Of a stretch of 64,000 nucleotides of DNA, positions 61,223-64,000 are shown in pieces; position 1 is the stretch's first letter, and every line of letters begins with the position of its first letter. Source of the stretch: Aldehydirespirator sp965248735. GTDB taxonomy: Bacteria > Actinomycetota > Acidimicrobiia > Acidimicrobiales > Aldehydirespiratoraceae. Made by a program: the position numbers and the translations under genes. The notes under the pieces are model-generated. The model saw only the letters and a list, made by a program, of their open reading frames with translations, made no database searches and was not told where the DNA came from. The stretch is taken from positions 310,001 through 374,000 of the forward strand of contig OZ252146.1 of assembly GCA_965248735.1 (NCBI GenBank). The letters are read 5' to 3'.

Positions 61223-62612
61223 AAGGACGGTCGTCTCGGGTTGCTCGGGTCTTGATGCCAGCTCGGCTGAAGAGGTCGCGGGCGGCGTCGTTGGCCTTGG
61301 CCATGATCTGGCTCTCGTCGGCGGTGACTAGACGGCCGTCTCGCAGCAGGATCTGGCCGTCGACCACAACGTCTCGCAAGTCTCGGGGGGTGGCGTTGTA
61401 GACGAGAGCGCTGGCCACCCGGTGCACCGGCGCTACGAACGGCGAACGCAGGTCCACCACGAGGAGGTCGGCCCGCTGGCCTTCGGCCACCATGCCGAAG
61501 GTGCCCGGCATGCCGAAGGCCGCCGCCCCGCCCCGGCAGGCCATGCGCAGCACATCGTCGGGCTGTAGCAGCAGCGGGTCGAGGTGATGCACCTTCTGCA
61601 GCAGCACGGTCGCCTTGAGCACCTCGAACATGTCCTGGCGGTTGTTGCTCCCCGGACCGTCGCTGGCCAGCGCCACCGTGATGCCGCGGGCTCGCATCTC
61701 GGGCAGGCGGGCCACTCCCGAGGCCAGGTACATGTTCGACACCGGGCAGTGCACAACGATCGATCCGGTCGCGGCGATCAGGTCGAGCTCTTCGTCGTCG
61801 AGCCACACGCTGTGGGCGAGCTGCATGTCAGGTCCGAGCACACCCAGCGAGTCGAGCCATGTGACATGGCGCACGCCCCGCTCTTCGAGGCTCATATCCA
61901 CCTCGACCGCTGTCTCCGCGCAGTGGATGTGAGTGCCGCGGCCCCAGCTGCGGGCCGCGGTCACCGTGGTGCGCATCGCCTCGTCCGAGCATCCCCACGG
62001 GATCAGCGGCGCCAACTCCACGCGGATGCGGTCCTCGTGGCGACCGTCCCAGCGGCGCCGAGCAGTGTCAGCCCGGGCAACGGCCTGCTCGGCGGTCTGC
62101 TCGAGGGCGGGGTGGTAGTTGCGGTCAGCCCAGCCGTGGGCCAGCAGGAAGCGCACCCCCAACTCGTCGGCGGCCCGGCACACCGCGTTATTGATGCCTT
62201 CGTCAGTGTGGATGTACTGATGGTCGATCACCGTTGTGGCCCCGCCCCGCAGGTTCTCCACCAGTCCGGCGAGGGCGGCGGCGTGTGCGATCTCGGCGTC
62301 AAGGTGGACCGCGGCGGGCCAGATGCAGTCGCGCAGCCAGTCGAGCAGGGTCTTGTCGTCGGCCAGGCCCCGGAACAAGGCCTGGAACAGATGAGTGTGG
62401 GCATTGGTCATCCCCGGCATGACCGCGCAACCCGCTGCGTCAATCGCCTCCGCGGCCTGCCGGACGCGGCTCGACGGAGGCTCCCCGGCCCCGACCTCAA
62501 CCACCCGGTTGCCCCGCACATACACCCAGCCCGGATCGTGGACCGTGTCCACATCGTCGACGGTGACAACCGCACCGCCGTGCACCAGCAAGTCACGTCC
62601 AGCCTCGGTCAC
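61221..62612 (-). CDS. 8-oxoguanine-deaminase-like aminohydrolase
   Basis: 463-aa ATZ/TRZ-type hydrolase: NAHTHLFQALFRGLADDKTL, HIHCAETAVE, SDGPGSNNRQDMFEVLKA and RADLLVVDL, all characteristic of 8-oxoguanine deaminase and related enzymes. The window thus has two deaminase-like hydrolases around the Mo hydroxylase cluster, which suggests purine or modified-base catabolism. GTG or ATG start at the chosen end. Confidence 0.85.
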   Translation of the reverse strand: MTEAGRDLLVHGGAVVTVDDVDTVHDPGWVYVRGNRVVEVGAGEPPSSRVRQAAEAIDAAGCAVMPGMTNAHTHLFQALFRGLADDKTLLDWLRDCIWPAAVHLDAEIAHAAALAGLVENLRGGATTVIDHQYIHTDEGINNAVCRAADELGVRFLLAHGWADRNYHPALEQTAEQAVARADTARRRWDGRHEDRIRVELAPLIPWGCSDEAMRTTVTAARSWGRGTHIHCAETAVEVDMSLEERGVRHVTWLDSLGVLGPDMQLAHSVWLDDEELDLIAATGSIVVHCPVSNMYLASGVARLPEMRARGITVALASDGPGSNNRQDMFEVLKATVLLQKVHHLDPLLLQPDDVLRMACRGGAAAFGMPGTFGMVAEGQRADLLVVDLRSPFVAPVHRVASALVYNATPRDLRDVVVDGQILLRDGRLVTADESQIMAKANDAARDLFSRAGIKTRATRDDRP

Positions 62613-62675
62613 GGATGCAGACGCTAACGAGCCGCCGCCTCACTCGCCGCCCGCCCGCCCAACCACCCATTGCCG

Positions 62676-63016
62676 CGAATGTGAAAACCCGGCCCCATCA
62701 CGCAAAAGCGCACACAAACCGTCCACAGCAGCGGCCCGCTCGCGAATATGCGCGAAAACCCGGCCCCATCACGCAAAAGCGCACACAAACCGTCCACAGC
62801 AGCGGCCGGCTCGCGAATATGCGCGAAAACCCGGCCCCATCACGCAAAAGCGCACACAAACCGTCCACAGCAGCGGCCGGCTCGCGAATATGCGCGAAAA
62901 CCCGGCCCCATCACGCAAGAGCGCACACAAACCGTCCACAGCAGCGGCCGGCTCGCGAATATGCGCGAAAACCCGGCCCCATCACGCAAAAGCGCACACA
63001 AACCGTCCACAGCAGT
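62676..63016. repeat. 71-bp tandem repeat array, about five copies
   Basis: The marker AAAACCCGGCCCCATCACGC recurs at 62684, 62755, 62826, 62897 and 62968, an exact 71-bp period with only a few base changes. It fills most of the 446-bp intergenic gap 62613-63058. 71 is not a multiple of three, so it is not coding. No unique spacers, so not CRISPR. Confidence 0.95.
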
Positions 63017-63058
63017 AGCTGTCGCCCGTCCGCCGGAGCGGCTGGCTTCTCATGGGGC

Positions 63059-63994
63059 TTACCCGCAAGCCCGGGCAACGGTGGCGCACAGAGTGCTGGC
63101 ATCGTTGGCGTAGTCGTCCCATGTGAACGTCAGGACCCTCCAGCCGGCCATGAACAGTGCGTTGCGGCGTCTCGGGTCCTCCGCGAACGACACCCGGTTG
63201 AAGTGCCATCGCACGCTGTCGAGCTCTATAGCCAAGCGCACCGAGGGGTAGGCGAGATCGACCTGGGCCACGAACTCCCCGTCACGACCCTCTACCCGAT
63301 GTTCGAAGGCGGGACGAGGCAGACCCGACGCCTCCAGCAGGTCGGCCACCATCCGGCTCCATTCGCTGAGCGGCACGGCGCCCTCGTCGGATCGGGCCAG
63401 GAGGGCCTCCCGGAGGGCGACGCAGCCGTTCCGCCCCGGCTTGGCGTGAGAGGCCAACACCCGCCATAGGTCGCCCAGCCGCAGCAGTCCGTCTCGCAGC
63501 ACGGCGTCAATGGTGCGGTCGAGAACGGCTCGGCTGACTGAGCCAGCCAGGTCGAGGACGGTTCTGTCCAGCCGTGTGCAGGGGATTCCGTTTCGCTCCA
63601 CGGGCCGGGCGAGGTGCATCTGAGTGGAGTGGTGCAGGCGAGCACCCGGTATCCGGCGAACTCGCCCCTTGGCGACCACGACCTCGACCCGGTCGAGCTC
63701 GTAGCCGTCGATGCCCTGCAGGGCCGCGGCCGAGCGGTGGCTCGCTAGAGCCCCGTAGGCCATGCATACCGCGAGCAGCCTCGACTCAGGCGTCGACGGC
63801 ACAGCCGCGTGCCGGTACACGCCTCGGGCGGCGCGCACCCACCGGGCTGAGCGGAGGCGTTCTTCAATCTGATGCTCGGTCATGCCGGCGGCAAGAGCCT
63901 GCTCGCGGGTTGCGAGCCCGTGCTGGCTCGCCATGCGGGCCCGTACCCGCCGTTCCGCGGCCCCTGGATGGAGGCTCCGAGACTGATATAACAT
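63059..63994 (-). CDS. AbiEi-antitoxin-like N-terminus fused to DUF559 (Vsr-like nuclease) domain
   Basis: 311-aa protein. The N-terminal winged-helix region resembles AbiEi-type antitoxins (ATREQALAAGMTEHQIEERL, then WVRAARGVYRHAAVP). The C-terminal DUF559 region reads VDLAYPSVRLAIELDSVRWHF and RRRNALFMAGWRVLTFTWDDY, with the Asp/Glu pattern of a Vsr/restriction-endonuclease fold. This fusion is common and of unknown role in actinobacteria. No AbiEii toxin is seen next to it, but the upstream side lies beyond the window. The frame starts only 6 bp from the edge, so the start is uncertain. Confidence 0.75.
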   Translation of the reverse strand: MLYQSRSLHPGAAERRVRARMASQHGLATREQALAAGMTEHQIEERLRSARWVRAARGVYRHAAVPSTPESRLLAVCMAYGALASHRSAAALQGIDGYELDRVEVVVAKGRVRRIPGARLHHSTQMHLARPVERNGIPCTRLDRTVLDLAGSVSRAVLDRTIDAVLRDGLLRLGDLWRVLASHAKPGRNGCVALREALLARSDEGAVPLSEWSRMVADLLEASGLPRPAFEHRVEGRDGEFVAQVDLAYPSVRLAIELDSVRWHFNRVSFAEDPRRRNALFMAGWRVLTFTWDDYANDASTLCATVARACG

Positions 63995-64000
63995 GTAACA

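Noticed and set aside
60853..61806. Minus-strand 317-aa protein through the 45-bp repeats
   Set aside because: It is a shadow of the aminohydrolase and N-formylglutamate amidohydrolase genes joined by repeat sequence.
62676..63016. CRISPR array
   Set aside because: Units are contiguous 71-bp copies without unique spacers, and no cas genes are near.
62613..63058. Arg/Pro/His-rich 284-aa plus-strand protein
   Set aside because: The reading frame exists only because the 71-bp repeat lacks stops; residues change frame each unit and no family is visible.

Overview
The window is high-G+C DNA that looks actinobacterial. Supporting markers are a SigR-like ECF sigma factor with a zinc-type anti-sigma factor, a DUF2342-type zinc metalloprotease next to tilS and hpt, a folK/DUF2520/panC/coaX run, an MFS gene overlapping tmk, two F420/flavin LLM oxidoreductases, ClpC and two Tad pilus loci. 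Two unlinked tRNA-Thr genes (TGT and CGT) are present. An Acidimicrobiia-like lineage is my best guess, but that is inference only.

Layout. 1-4.6 kb: a plus-strand Tad-type pilus operon (CpaF-like ATPase with a hexapeptide minisatellite tail, TadB, TadC, a small pilin-like protein, three TadE-like proteins), ending at tRNA-Thr(TGT). 4.8-12 kb: SnoaL-like protein, SDR, phenylacetate-CoA ligase, an LLM oxidoreductase, gene remnants, and two tandem LacI-type regulators, the second without a DNA-binding domain. 12-25.3 kb: housekeeping block (LppM/HAD-like membrane protein, ClpC, polyprenyl diphosphate synthase, CoaX, PanC, DUF2520, FolK, a pseudophosphatase-like protein, Hpt, TilS, zinc metalloprotease, RsrA/SigR-like pair), closed by tRNA-Thr(CGT).

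25.4-35.3 kb is an accessory island, visibly lower in G+C than its flanks. Its plus-strand operon encodes a degenerate J-domain/TPR membrane protein, an 86-aa ESAT-6-like helical hairpin, a lid-less Hsp70, a GrpE-like protein, a soluble multi-domain FtsK/SpoIIIE ATPase and a tail-anchored coiled-coil protein. Facing it on the minus strand is a helical-leader protein with a caspase/CHAT-like His-Cys domain plus a small partner that resembles an immunity protein. An internally deleted IS3-type element with inverted repeats and an amber-interrupted transposase lies beside them. I propose a chaperone-coupled, type VII-like export or conflict system with its effector/immunity pair. This is the most interesting part of the window.

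35.4-48.2 kb: holB, tmk and MFS genes, topA, nhaA, an anti-sigma/antagonist (HATPase/STAS) pair, and a second, minus-strand Tad locus (CpaE-like, CpaF, TadB, TadC, Flp, TadE). 48.3-64 kb: an LLM paralogue, then a molybdenum-hydroxylase cluster (YqeB, XdhC, an aminohydrolase, a Mo subunit whose fused 2Fe-2S domain has lost every cysteine, a FAD subunit). Divergent from it are an ATP-grasp/M20-like fusion, a gamma-glutamyltransferase-like protein and an N-formylglutamate amidohydrolase. These are followed by an 8-oxoguanine-deaminase-like aminohydrolase, a 71-bp tandem repeat array and an AbiEi/DUF559-type protein at the right edge.

A recurring theme is short tandem duplication at gene ends and junctions (units of 18, 29-33, 32, 35, 39, 45, 71 and about 72 bp). 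At three operon junctions the duplication keeps or creates ATGA stop-start overlaps.
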